Source: Blattamonas nauphoetae (Eukaryota > Preaxostyla > Oxymonadida). Taken from it: 64,000 nucleotides of DNA. The translations under genes were made by a program, and so were the position numbers. The stretch covers positions 248,001-312,000 of the forward strand of contig JARBJD010000024.1 in the NCBI GenBank assembly GCA_033064195.1. Direction: 5' to 3'. Under the pieces are notes generated by a model, which was not told where the DNA came from, did not search any database, and worked only from the letters and a program-made list of their open reading frames with translations. Shown piece after piece: positions 22,017-32,155 of the stretch; position 1 is the first letter of the stretch; each line of letters starts with the position of its first letter.

Positions 22017-25000
22017 TAGTGCCTCCACAAACCCGTCAAAAATATATAAACCCGTTTTTATTCACCTAGACCCAGAATTCGAACTATAGTGGAAAAAAGT
22101 CATCTTATATATTCCTAGAAATGCATTGGTGATGGTATTGAGAGAGAAATTGCACTTGATATTGATTGATGAAATGAGAATGGATCTAAAGAATGGGTAG
22201 TGAGGATGTAAGATGGCTGAAGAGCGCGTGTCCACAGGGGATGACCGTGTCTCAGTCTCGATCTGTTGTCAGAACGAGAAGAAGACACAGAAGGACAGGA
22301 CGACGAGATCCTGAAGAGGCAGAGAGAGACAATGAAGAGAGAGGAGTGAAGAAAGATGGCAGAAGAGCAATAACGATGAGAAGAGGAGAAGAAACACAAA
22401 CCACATTCTCGATGAAGTATTCCTTCATTTTGAACGTTTCGAAGCATTCGCTGATCCTTCACATCTAGTCGAGAACGCTCTTCTGCCCATCCGTGTTCTC
22501 GTTGGCGGCGGTGAGTGAAGCGACGGTGCCGACTTGGCTGGAAATGTATTTGTTGAACTTGCGAGCCTGCTCGACCACTCTCCGCTCCATCTCCTTCTGC
22601 TGCTTCTCCACGTCGTGTTCTGTCACCGGCTGCATGTTCCGCTTCGATCGTTGTTTGCGAGGGGTCATGCTGGGCACGTGCTTGGCGGGCGAGAGAGGTG
22701 CGAGTGACAGCTTCTTTCCCCTCTTCGTTTTGGCTGGCTAAGCAAGAGTGGGAACTTGGAGTGGCTGGATTGTCGTTTGGGACTGCAGATCGCTTCGGGT
22801 CCGCCGCAACTGTGTCTTGTTCACTTCCTCACCCTTCTCCAGCGCGTAGGAGTACTCTCTCACCTTTCTCATGTCACTCTCAGTGAAGTGCATCATATAC
22901 GATCCGATCTTGTCGCCGATGTCGTCCAAGTAGTGCGGTTGGTGTGAAGTGACGCTGGCAGGCTTGAATTTCTCGATTGAGGAGAGTTGTGCTGCTGACT
23001 CGCTCACTCCAATACATTCTGTCTGCTTGTCGGTCGTGATGAGCCAGTCTTTGGAGAGAAGGTGCTCCAGTTCTGCGTTTTGGGCAAGGAGGGAAGAGAC
23101 CTCGAAGGAGAGGGTGTCGATGCTGAAGGGAAGAAAGGAAAACAGAAAGGAGAATGATTGAGGAGAGAAGGGCATGAAAGAACGAAGAGCAAAGACGATG
23201 AATGAGATGAGATGCACACCGCTGGTTGGATTCGTCGAGTGACTGGTTTGTTGCGGTCAGGTTGGCTTTGAGTGTGTCTCGCTCAGTCGTGAGCTGATCA
23301 ATGTTCGTGTGGAGTGTCTCGATGGAATGGCTCTTCTCTTTGTTCATCCCAATCCACTCATCCACCTCCCTCTTCGTCTCCTCCAACCGCGTGTTGTTCT
23401 CCCGCTCCATCTCCATCTTCTGCCTCGTCTACTCCAAACTCTTTCCGGCGTGTTTTTGTCTGTGGCCAGCGAAGCTGCTCGAACTTGGAACTCTGACATT
23501 GTTTCGGTCAGTCGAGCGTTCTCCTCTGTGAGACGAGTCAGTTCGGAGTGTTCCTCAGCCGAGACTGAACCTATTGTTCGTAGTTCTTTTTCATACTTCG
23601 CCTTGTCAGCCGAGCGCTGTCGTTCTACTTCGACGAGTGTTGCTTTCAAAGAATCGATTATTCGCAACAGATCTGCATTCGATGCAGAAGATGCGGATGT
23701 GTCGACGAGTTGTTCTAATTCCTGTTTCAGAGATGAGTCGACACTGCCATCCTTCTGCTTGACCACTCCAATCTGCTGTTCGGCATCACTGTCCAATTCA
23801 TTTGGAGAGAGACGGTGCTCTTCGGCTGTTGTTGGTGCTCATGTGAACTGCCTCGTTGCGACATGTGCATCTGAAGACGTTGTTGGCGGGGTGTGTCGTG
23901 TCAGATCAGCCGGACGAGTTGTGTTTTCCTGTTTGGGTTTTGGGTCCAGTTCAATCAAGTCGCTGTTGTCAGAATCATCCTTCTTGTCCTCTTCCTTCCG
24001 CTCTGGCTCGTCCTGCTTCCCGCGAGGAGCAATTGGTGGGTGGGTGGAGCAGGGTAAGGGGAAGCATAGCTCGCTTTGGGATCGGAGGGAGAGTTGCAAC
24101 TGTTGCTCTTGTCGACTCGCTGGTCATCTGAAAAACACCCTGAGGTGGATGAAATGGGGTGATATCTTTGGTGACCTCGCTTTCTGGTGGGCCTGAGGCT
24201 GGATCACAAGGGTTCTGATGAGATGGATTCCTGGACCTGCCGGCGGGCGAGCTCGGTGGTGAGAGACCCTGCAAGAGAAGGAGTGCCGCGACGACTTGTG
24301 TGAAGGTGCGTATGAGCGTCTTCTCCGAGAACTCCTTCGCGAAGTCGATTGCGTGCCTCACTGACTGGCTGTCTGGGAGGTGGCCATGAAGTCGTACTCG
24401 GCGGCGTTGGAGATCATCTCGAGCGCGTTGTCCATGTCGCTGTACCTCATCAGTCCCGCGCATCACCAGTCGCACAAGGCCAGATGACGCCCCCACGGGC
24501 AAAGGTGGGCTGGCCAGAGTTCTTTGTATAGGATTCATTGACTCGGCAACATGTGTTAAATCATGTAAAAGAGTGTCCAACATGATCTGAATGGTGATAA
24601 AGCAAGTTTACAACACGAATTGGTTGTGTCACGGTTCGTGTGATATTCTCTTCATTCATGGACAAACATCGAACAATGGATGACTTTTAATCGTCTTGTG
24701 ATGTTTGTTCCTCCAAATTCTCAATTAGATCTCCGGAGAACGAATTGATCATTGACTTTTGTGTTGGTGGTTGATGAGCTTGTCGATAGATGTGGTAATC
24801 TTCTGAAAAAATAGTGGTGGTGATGGAGAAGAGGTGGTAGACGGGAAATTAGACATCGACGATCTTATATTCTGAGAGAGAGGGGGAGTTGAAATTAGAT
24901 ACCCATTCTTTGAAATTGAGTTCGACACAATTTAAATCAGATGCAGATAACCTAGATATTGCAACTCGTTTCTAATTCACCTAACTTTGACTCACTGCTG

Positions 25001-25073
25001 AGATATTAGGATTATTAAGTTCTTTTCGAATAAAAACGGGTTTATATTTAAAAACGGGTTTGTGGAGGGTCTA
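22017..25073. mobile_element. 3.06-kb TIR element with TCA target duplication
   Basis: The ends are about 46-bp inverted repeats, 22017-22063 and 25028-25073, starting TAG then two variable bases and CCTCCACAAACCCG, and containing AT-rich ATAAACCCGTTTTTATTC. The element is flanked by TCA at 22014-22016 and 25074-25076. No transposase-like ORF is seen; the cargo is a decayed coiled-coil gene on the minus strand. It lies in exon 2 of family A copy A2. It behaves as a non-autonomous DNA transposon of unassigned superfamily that has picked up gene sequence. Confidence 0.82.
22465..24583 (-). pseudogene. Decayed coiled-coil gene carried inside the 3.06-kb element
   Basis: On the minus strand coding blocks follow one another: RYSDMDNALEMISNAAEYDF (near 24400), FAKEFSEKTLIRTF (near 24330), an acidic linker (EEDKKDDSDNSDLIELDPKP), SLKQELEQLVDTSASSASNA, a long coiled coil (EENARLTETMSEFQ, MERENNTRLEETKREVDEW), and a basic tail (MTPRKQRSKRNMQP) ending GQKSVLD and a stop at 22465. 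One intron is clear (23219-23123, 97 bp, GT to CAG, phase 2). Three in-frame stops and at least one frameshift interrupt it. Its base composition is more GC-rich than the surroundings. The parent gene is not in the window and its function is not recognised. Confidence 0.6.
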
Positions 25074-25350
25074 TCAGCGTTCATCTCATTCTGTGGATGA
25101 ATCTGCTTCTGCTGAACAAGGACAGTCTGCTTGAATGCCTCACAATCACTTTCGACTTGATCTAAACGGTTTTGGAGGGCGTGATTCTGCTCTTTCAACG
25201 CATTTACTTCGACGACGAGTTGTTGGACAGTCTCAAGCTAATGAATCACATAATGGTACAGAAGGTCATGAAAAGAAAGAAGAGATCATACCAAGCCATT
25301 GAGAATGTCAGTGTCAAAAGCTGTCATTCAGGCGGGCCCAGAGTGATGAC

Positions 25351-25365
25351 ACACGTAATGGGTCA
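25351..25365 (-). promoter_or_regulatory. Family A upstream motif before A2
   Basis: TGACCCATTACGTGT on the minus strand, 23 bp upstream of the A2 ATG at 25327. It has two substitutions from the commonest form. Confidence 0.6.
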
Positions 25366-25458
25366 GTCCTATTCGTGAAACAATCATTCTGAGATGAAAT
25401 AGGCACCAAAAGAAACTCATGTTCTCCTGACACACCCAATCTCAAGCAGTCCTTTCAT

Positions 25459-26531
25459 CTACTCTCCCACTCCTCCTTCCACAACAATCCAATGAACCAA
25501 ATCCGTCTCCACAAACGACAGGCAAGGCGGAGATGTTTTGAAGATCGCCTCAGAGTGGAAGCGGGATCCTGCTTCACTTTCCGAAGAGAAAATCCCCTCC
25601 AACTCGATCACATTACCCGTCCCAACTCCTCCCTCCTCTTTCTGCACTTTCAGAGTGTATCCTTTCCCACTCGACAGACCCACTCCCCAAAACTCCACAA
25701 CTCCCGCCTTCTCCTTCTCTCCCCCAATCGAGCAGTCTGCTCCTTCAATCCGAATCGGCTCCTTCGGCGTCGTGATCTTGATTGTTCCAGCAGTCGAGAT
25801 TGCGACATCCTCGCTTTGTGTCCTCACAACACTCGTCACTTCGTCTTCAATGTTCCATTCCAATCTTCCTTCCATTGTCGACGGATAAAGAATCGCTGTT
25901 CCCAGCAACGTCTTCAAGTTCGTTCACGTTAATGAAATCTCTTTCTCATCTCCGTCCTTCCCTTTCTTCACTTCCATGAGATAGTCGCTTTGCTCCAAAC
26001 TGATTCAGCTCACGATGACGAGACTGGTGTTGGCAGCACTCAGGGAGTACACACAGTTCAGGACGGTGGGAGGAGGGAGGAGGGCAGAGCAGAGGGAGGA
26101 GTTGAGGGGAGAGTGTTCTTGCATCACTAAGAGAACACACACAGTTCAGGACGGTGGGAGGAGGGAGGAGGGCAGAGCAGAGGGAGGAGTTGAGGGGAGA
26201 GTGTTCTTGCATCACTCAGGGAACACACACAGTTCAGGACGGTGGGAGGAGGGAGGAGGGCAGAGCAGAGGGAGGAGTTGAGGGGAGAGTGTTCTGTCGC
26301 TGGCAGGACTCCGTTCGGTCCCGACGAGACGACTGCTGTTCCTGTTGGGTTTGGCTTTGTTTCGGTTCCAAACACGACATCGAGGGAACAGAGTAGTTGG
26401 GGTGGGAGGACAGAAACACAGTCGAAGGGTCTCAGATCGGCAGCTTTACGAAGAGGAGGGGCCTCGGAAATGCATCGATGTATGCTTTCAGTGAAAGGCG
26501 TGTGTAGCCACGAGCGGAGGAAGTGAAACAA
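25459..26531 (-). pseudogene. Ig-like-module surface protein fragment
   Basis: Minus-strand frames give FGTETKPNPTGTAVVSSGPN (near 26340), then after the 88-bp repeats LEWNIEDEVTSVVRTQSEDV, GTIKITTPKEPIRIEG and LSSGKGYTLKVQKEEGG, ending WIVVEGGVGE at 25459. These are the same kind of beta modules as in the gene at 1-2144 (compare EYGKKYQIVSLTANGK). The stretch lacks a start, a beta-helix part and a tail, and is interrupted by the minisatellite. It looks like a relic of a larger gene. Confidence 0.5.
26034..26294. repeat. 88-bp direct repeat, three copies
   Basis: Three nearly identical units of 88 bp; the landmark CAGTTCAGGACGGTGGGAGG recurs at 26054, 26142 and 26230. The units are purine-rich on the plus strand and lie inside the surface protein fragment. 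Confidence 0.9.
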
Positions 26532-26887
26532 TAAGACGACACAACGAGCTTCTTTTTCCAGTCGAACAAGTTAGTCGTAGCTCGTTGGCCCAGTTTCGAG
26601 GATGGAATGCGACAAGTTGTTCGAGTCGGGCGTATCATGATGAGCTGAGTTTTCCACTCTCCGAAGAATCTGGGCAGAAATCAGAAAAGGGGACAGAATC
26701 AGACACGACGAAGAGACGCGTGTGTGTTGATGATGACGAGAGAGTGGAGATTGGAGCCGACGCACCCAGCCAGGTCCAATTCAGCATTCACTCACGGCAC
26801 GTCGTTCGGTGACGAAGGTAAATAGACGAGAAGAGTAGTGGGGTCGGTGGCAAAGAACATTCAGCATCACGCAACAAATCGGATGTG

Positions 26888-27290
26888 GTGAGGGAGAGGC
26901 AGAGGGGAGTGGGAGGGTGTGGGTGGTGAGGGAGAGGCAGAGGGGAGTGGGAGGGTGTGGGTGGTGAGGGAGAGGCAGAGGGGAGTGGGAGGGTGTGGGT
27001 GGTGAGGGAGAGGCAGAGGGGAGTGGGAGGGTGTGGGTGGTGAGGGAGAGGCAGAGGGGAGTGGGAGGGTGCGGGTGGTGAGGGAGAGGCAGAGGGGAGT
27101 GGGAGGGTGTGGGTGGTGAGGGAGAGGCAGAGGGGAGTGGGAGGGTGTGGGTGGTGAGGGAGAGGCAGAGGGGTGTGGGAGGGTGTGGGTGGTGAGGGAG
27201 AGGCAGAGGGGAGTGGGAGGGTGTGGGTGGTGAGGGAGAGGCAGAGGGGAGTGGGAGGGTGTGGGTGGTGAGGGAGAGGCAGAGGGGCGT
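26888..27290 (+). repeat. 38-bp G-rich minisatellite, about 10.5 units
   Basis: Same unit as the array at 17755-18445 but far more homogeneous; most units are identical. Each unit holds four G-runs within 20 bases. The array ends inside the R segment that follows family A copy A3. Minus-strand frames of about 200 codons across it are repeat artefacts. Confidence 0.95.
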
Positions 27291-27299
27291 GAGATGGTT

Positions 27300-27900
27300 G
27301 AGTGTGGTTAGCTGACGAAGGGTGGGTGAAAGGGTCGGCTGGTTGGACGACGTGGGCAACGATCGAGTTGTGTTCATTCCAAGCACCACGCAAGTTCATT
27401 CAAGAGACAAATCCCACAAGACTAAACGGGAGAGAGTCCACAGCACTGCACGGGGCATGGGTGATGCACAACAGTTGTCAGAAAGGTTGGTTCTGCATCT
27501 CTGGTCGAGAGGAGAGTGATCAGGAAGTGGCTGATCTGCATGAAGAAGCATTTTGGTTCTTCCGTCTCCCCAAATCGTCCAAGACCATCGTCGACGTGGG
27601 AGCGTTTCTGAAATCCCAGTTCATGATCGGAACGAATCATGAAGAGAGGACGATTTCGTCGAGCAATCAGGAAACAATGAGGTCGCCACAAACAGCGAGG
27701 AATGGCGAGGATGGACGGGTTTGAGTTGGGAGGAGTGGGAGAGTCTGGTGACGAGAGAGGGAAACTGGGGGAGAAGCGGAATCGTTCTGGCAAATGATGA
27801 GGTGATGCCAGAGCCGACAGAGATGACAGACACACAGTGTTAATTGCCCAAAGGAAGTCACAAACTGTTCGAGACCCTCGTTGGTTCTTGTCTGATTCTA
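27300..27900 (-). repeat. R segment downstream of A3, duplicated downstream of A6
   Basis: Bases 27330-27720 read on the minus strand are close to 90 percent identical by eye to 35920-36320 on the plus strand. Shared landmarks are the phrases coding for HADQPLP/QISHF, TFLTTVVHHPCP and the downstream Pro-rich part. In both places R follows the 3' end of a family A gene in the same relative orientation, so the duplicated unit is gene plus R. Weaker remnants follow A4 (30281-30880) and A5 (33240-33425). It might be an exon-rich or non-coding tail; no stable ORF is shared. Confidence 0.6.
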
Positions 27901-27909
27901 TTCTTGTTA

Positions 27910-28977
27910 TCAAAGGTTCATGAACTGCAAGTTGCTCCATTGAATCGACTCGACAAAAATCCATATTCCATTGGATCCGTTTTTGTCGTTGTTCAGCCTT
28001 ATCTCAATGACATCTTCGATGCCCTCCATTCGCAACATTTGAACCACTGTCTTCCACATCTGTCGCACCTGTCCCTTTGTGACATTCCACTCACGCTGGG
28101 CATCAACCATATAAGACAGAAACCAATAGATCGAGTAATCATCTTCGAAGAGAGTGAGGCAACTTGAAATCGAGAGAATGACTGGCATATGAAGAACAAA
28201 TTGTATTGTCGGTTGATAAGATACACATATCCGGAGGAGTTGGGCGAGGAGTGTCAGAAAACACTTGGATTGCTCACCATCGATGATCGAAAAACGGTTG
28301 ACGCACAAATGGCAAATGTACTTCTCCGAAGGTGCCAGAACTTGCTTCAGAACCGTCTCGTGAACAGCTTGTTGTTCAATGTCATCTTCAATTTCGAGAT
28401 ATGTGAGTGCACGTGGAGTTGCGAGCCAAACTGTAGTTCTGATGATTTTCATGATGTTGATGTGGAGATCGACTGCTTCCGCAAAAGAAAGAGACAGTGG
28501 ATTGAGAGTGATGACGAGTTGAGGGATGAGATCAGCTTTAACGAGGGTATGATTGATTTTCGCTGAACACCATTCAATCAGATTTTGGAGCATCCCCATT
28601 GTGGCTGTTGTAATCGTCTGACTAGGTGTTGAAAAGAGTACCATAAAGGATTGTATGCAGTTAGTCAATGAATCATCAGAAAACGATACAAGTCTGGCGA
28701 GAAAAACATCGGCTGATTCTTCATTATCACGATCCACAGATTCCAGAAATTTCACCGCTTTTGCTTCCAGTGAGTCATTAACTGCAGGCTGTAACTTCAC
28801 AGTGGCAACGAGAGACAGAAAGACAACGGCTTTTTCGGGCACAGTTTCTTGTTCTTCTTCTTCTTCGCTCCAATTCAGGAAAGCAGAACAATCTTGAGAC
28901 GATGAAAAGCAGTGTGAAGAGATACCAGCGCAAGGAGAATCAGTGGAGGCCTTTATCTTGGTGTTTAAAGCAGTCAT
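27910..28977 (-). CDS. Family A protein A3, single exon, 355 aa
   Basis: ATG at 28977 (MTALNTKIKASTDSPCAG) and stop at 27910 (NLQFMNL). The open frame extends upstream, but this ATG is chosen because the family motif lies 22 bp before it, as in the other copies. Landmarks in order: CSAFLNWSEEEE, EKAVVFLSLVATVKLQPAV, SDDSLTNCIQSFMVLFSTPS, TTATMGMLQNLIEWCSAK, LVKADLIPQLVITLNPLSL, EQQAVHETVLKQVLAPSEKY, YQPTIQFVLHMPVIL, LRMEGIEDVIEIRL. There is no coiled coil and no exon 1 of the A1/A2 type. It is predicted helical and probably soluble: no signal peptide or membrane span. Function unknown. Confidence 0.85.
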   Translation of the reverse strand: MTALNTKIKASTDSPCAGISSHCFSSSQDCSAFLNWSEEEEEQETVPEKAVVFLSLVATVKLQPAVNDSLEAKAVKFLESVDRDNEESADVFLARLVSFSDDSLTNCIQSFMVLFSTPSQTITTATMGMLQNLIEWCSAKINHTLVKADLIPQLVITLNPLSLSFAEAVDLHINIMKIIRTTVWLATPRALTYLEIEDDIEQQAVHETVLKQVLAPSEKYICHLCVNRFSIIDGEQSKCFLTLLAQLLRICVSYQPTIQFVLHMPVILSISSCLTLFEDDYSIYWFLSYMVDAQREWNVTKGQVRQMWKTVVQMLRMEGIEDVIEIRLNNDKNGSNGIWIFVESIQWSNLQFMNL

Positions 28978-28999
28978 TGTTGGGATAGTGTTGAGAATC

Positions 29000-29014
29000 A
29001 CTCGTTATGGGTCA
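29000..29014 (-). promoter_or_regulatory. Family A upstream motif before A3
   Basis: TGACCCATAACGAGT on the minus strand, 22 bp upstream of the ATG at 28977. Confidence 0.7.
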
Positions 29015-29029
29015 TAGACATGTGTGAAA

Positions 29030-30880
29030 CGAAGAGAGTTAGATGAAAGAATTGTCCAAAAAGGAAGAAAAAAGAAAATCAACGAAAATTGCACCTATCC
29101 TATGATGAAGAGAGCAAAATTGACAGGATGGACATTGATTTCCTCAAACCGCTCTCTCAACACGACTCATCCACCCACAGACAGTCGACCAAGCAGAGAG
29201 AGCGATGGATTCGAGATGAGTGTGTGGTTGTGCATGGGAGGAAGCAGCAAAGTGAAATGGACGACTCTCAAAACGGAAATGGAGTGTGAATTGAGACTGT
29301 GAACGAGAGTGTGTTTGGATCTGATCGAAGGGCATCTGATGTCTTCAACTGCCAATGACACAAACAACAATCGTCCTGCAACTTCATTTTGAGCTGGCTT
29401 ACTGACTTCCAAGACAATGCGGAGACGAAAAAGAAGAGCATTTCCATTCACAGTGACAGCGATCTTCGGATGAACAAGAGTCGGCTCAGATGTGATCCGA
29501 TTGATCAGAACTCCCCCATCTCTCACGTTTCAGGTGGAGTTGCCAGGGAATCAATCAGCATTTCTGGACTCGTTTCCGATCATGACAACACGATCAAACA
29601 AGCAATCTGCTTCGAAAGTCTGTCGGAACGGGGTGGAATGGTTCGTTGGACAGTTCATTGCGGATTTCATCTTCACTCTCAGTTCGAGGGCGCAAAGGGA
29701 AGTCTGGAGTGAGCTGAGTATGTCAAGAGGCTCTTCGATGGTTCCAGTCAGTATCGGTTCATTCACTTCGCTCAACGATCAAAGCACCAGCAACCCTGAC
29801 CAAGCGCGAAGACACACCGAAGATCCCTGTTTCAGCACAATCATCCAAAATCGCATTCCAGCTGCGTTCTCCAAGAAAGCGGCGAAAGGGTGGTTGATGG
29901 GGAAGGCGAGTTCTCAACAAATCTGAAATGGCTGGATGAGAAATGCTGTCGCGGGTGTCGAGCGACGAGTTGGCATGAAAGTGAGGGTCAGGGAGATGGA
30001 GTGAGATGGGTTTGATTCATCGTTTTAGGATTCCTTCAAAATGCTTGTTCTGTGATGTTTCCTCCCGCAAATCGCTCAGTCCATTCGAGCTGTGACAACA
30101 ACTGTCCCCAGATTCTGATTTCTCGTTTTCATGTCGTTGCTCGATCGTGTCGTCGACGCCCTCCAATCGAAGAGAGTCAAGACATCTCTTCCATCGCCGC
30201 AGCAGTTCTCCCCAACCTTCTAGTTCAGATACTGGGCATCAAACATTGTGGTCAGGCATAATGTGACAAATCAGCCAAAGTCAAAAAATGGAACTGTCCT
30301 TGGGAGTGGAGACAGATGGGCTGTTGGGGAAAGAAAGCCATCGTTCTTGCATGCACAGGTCACATTTCGAGAATGGTGTCAAGAAAGAACATGGCAGTGG
30401 AGGATCTGTCGAGCAATCAGGATACGATGAGGTCATCACAACCAGCGTTGAAACTCCAAGAAGTGAGTGGGTTGTGAGAAGAAGCGAGTATGTTGAGAGA
30501 TGAGACAAGTTGAGGGACAACTCGCTTGCCGTTCCGAGGCTGGTCCGATGTCATCGAGTCCTGAGTCGAATTTAGCAATAATGTGGATTTTGATCTGTTC
30601 GAGAAACGATTCGGTGTGCGTTCCATAACGGAGCAGTGTGAAAATGTGAAAGCCGGGGCAAAGGCCTACCAATCATCACAACTCATCGATCGATCGACGC
30701 CTTGCCTTCCAAAAGCAAGCAGTACGAGAGTGGCGGCGAAGGAGGAGGAGAGTGTGACGACCATCGAGGGAGAGTGGCAAGAGAGAATCCCAATCAATGG
30801 GCAAACCATGAGGTGATGCCAGAGCCGACGAAGATCACAAATAAACAGTGTCTGTTGCTCAGAAGAAGTCAGAAACAGTT
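29030..30880. other. No firm gene; unidentified open frames and a decayed R segment
   Basis: A plus frame (29492-29926, 144 codons) and minus frames (29167-29526 and 29551-29775, same frame, separated by stops) overlap. Neither shows a recognisable domain, and I cannot say which, if any, is real. Bases 30281-30880 carry diverged pieces of the R segment and of the family A 3' flank (compare 27790-27900). Confidence 0.35.
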
Positions 30881-30908
30881 CGAAATGGTCGCTGGTTCTT
30901 GTCTGTTT

Positions 30909-31985
30909 CTATTCCTGTTCTTGAACGTTCATGCCCTGCTGGTTGTTCCATACGATCGAATCGGTAACAATTTCTCCTCCGAAGCTTCCGTTTTTGTCGT
31001 TTAGCATCTTTTTTTCAATCACATCATCGATTCCCTCCATTCTCAACATCCGCTGCACTTTCTTCATTATCCGTCGCGTTTCTCCGCCTTTCTCGTTCCA
31101 TTCCTGCTGGATCTCGACCATATAAGATAGAAACCAATCGATTGTGTCTTCATTTTCGGAGAGTGTGAGACAACTGGGGATCGTGAGAGTGACTGGCACA
31201 CGAAGAACATAATCCATCGTCGGTTGGTAGTATTGAGATATTTCGACGGTCCAAGCAAGGAGTAACATGAATTCACTGCATAGCTCTCCATTGATGATCG
31301 AAGAGCGGTTCACGCACAAATCCCAAATATACTTCTCGGAAGGTGCGAGAACTTGCGTCAAGATCGTCTCGTGAACAGCTTGTTGTTCAGTGCCATCTTC
31401 AATTTCGAGTTGTTCGAGACCATACGGAGTTGCGAGCCAGGTAGAGTGGCGGATGATGTTCGTGAGGTTGATGTGGATATCTTCTGCTTTGGGAAAAGAA
31501 AGAGACAGATGATTGAGAGAGTCGATGAGTTGAGCGACCAGATCAGCTTTGAAGAAGGCAAGTCGGATTTTGGCAGAACAGGTTTTGATCAGATCATTCA
31601 GCATCTTCATTGTTGCTGTGGTAATGACCTGACTGGTGGAAGAAAGGAGAACCACAATGGATTGTATCAAGTCTGTCAAAGAAAGATCAATGGTTCGCCC
31701 AAAGCTGCAGAGAAAAGTATCTGCTGATTCTTCATCATCTGGATCCACAGATTCCAGAAATTTCACCGCTTTAGCTTCCAGAGAGGCATCAAGAGCAGGC
31801 TGAAATTTCAATGTGACAACGAGAGATTGAAAGATAATAGCTTTGTCTTCCTCAGATTCAAGGTCTTCTTCTTCGCTCCATTTCAGGAAAGCAGAACAAT
31901 CTGCTGAATATGAAAATGAGTGTGAAGAGATATCAGGGCAAGGAGAATCAGGGGATGCGCTTGTCGTCGTGTCAAATGTCGTCAT
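30909..31985 (-). CDS. Family A protein A4, single exon, 358 aa
   Basis: ATG at 31985 (MTTFDTTTSASPDSPCPD), stop at 30909 (GMNVQEQE). The upstream motif is 23 bp before the ATG. It has all the family landmarks (CSAFLKWSEEE, KAIIFQSLVVTLKFQPALD, TTATMKMLNDLIKTCSAK, EQQAVHETILTQVLAPSEKY, YQPTMDYVLRVPVTL, LRMEGIDDVIEKKM) and full length. It is helical, without signal peptide or enzyme motif. Its neighbours A3 and A5 lie on the same strand at about 3-kb spacing, as in a tandem array. Confidence 0.86.
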   Translation of the reverse strand: MTTFDTTTSASPDSPCPDISSHSFSYSADCSAFLKWSEEEDLESEEDKAIIFQSLVVTLKFQPALDASLEAKAVKFLESVDPDDEESADTFLCSFGRTIDLSLTDLIQSIVVLLSSTSQVITTATMKMLNDLIKTCSAKIRLAFFKADLVAQLIDSLNHLSLSFPKAEDIHINLTNIIRHSTWLATPYGLEQLEIEDGTEQQAVHETILTQVLAPSEKYIWDLCVNRSSIINGELCSEFMLLLAWTVEISQYYQPTMDYVLRVPVTLTIPSCLTLSENEDTIDWFLSYMVEIQQEWNEKGGETRRIMKKVQRMLRMEGIDDVIEKKMLNDKNGSFGGEIVTDSIVWNNQQGMNVQEQE

Positions 31986-32008
31986 TCGTTGGGATTCAGA
32001 AATGAATC

Positions 32009-32023
32009 ACTCGTTATGGGTCA
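32009..32023 (-). promoter_or_regulatory. Family A upstream motif before A4
   Basis: TGACCCATAACGAGT on the minus strand, 23 bp upstream of the ATG at 31985. Confidence 0.7.
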
Positions 32024-32155
32024 AGGCCAAGTGTCAAAGAAATTGTTTGAAATGAAATACGTGTCCGAAAAGAAGACAAAACACCGAATATTGACGAAGT
32101 AGACGATGCAGGAATGAAGATCAAGCCTTGAACGAGACAAAACGTGTTGTTAACA

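Larger units (their letters stand above)
20924..25327 (-). pseudogene. Family A copy A2, two exons, interrupted by a 3.06-kb transposon
   Basis: Exon 1 (25327-25292) encodes MTAFDTDILNGL. A 54-bp intron (25291-25238, GTATGA to TTAG) follows. Exon 2 begins LETVQQLVVEVNALKEQNH and runs to NEMNAD, where the insert at 22017-25073 intervenes. The frame resumes DLTSKLESGKNTN and runs through the whole family core to NNLLGMNHPEQE and a stop at 20924. Leaving out the insert and one copy of the TCA duplication gives 1,290 coding bases without a break. Apart from the transposon the gene looks intact, so the insertion is young. It might still yield a shortened protein from an internal start near 22039. 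Confidence 0.82.

Noticed and set aside
26781-27399. Two 200-codon minus-strand ORFs rich in Pro, His, Leu and Ser
   Set aside because: They are frames of the 38-bp minisatellite. The unit is not a multiple of three and more than one frame is open, so the ORFs are repeat artefacts; the same holds for 17570-18463.
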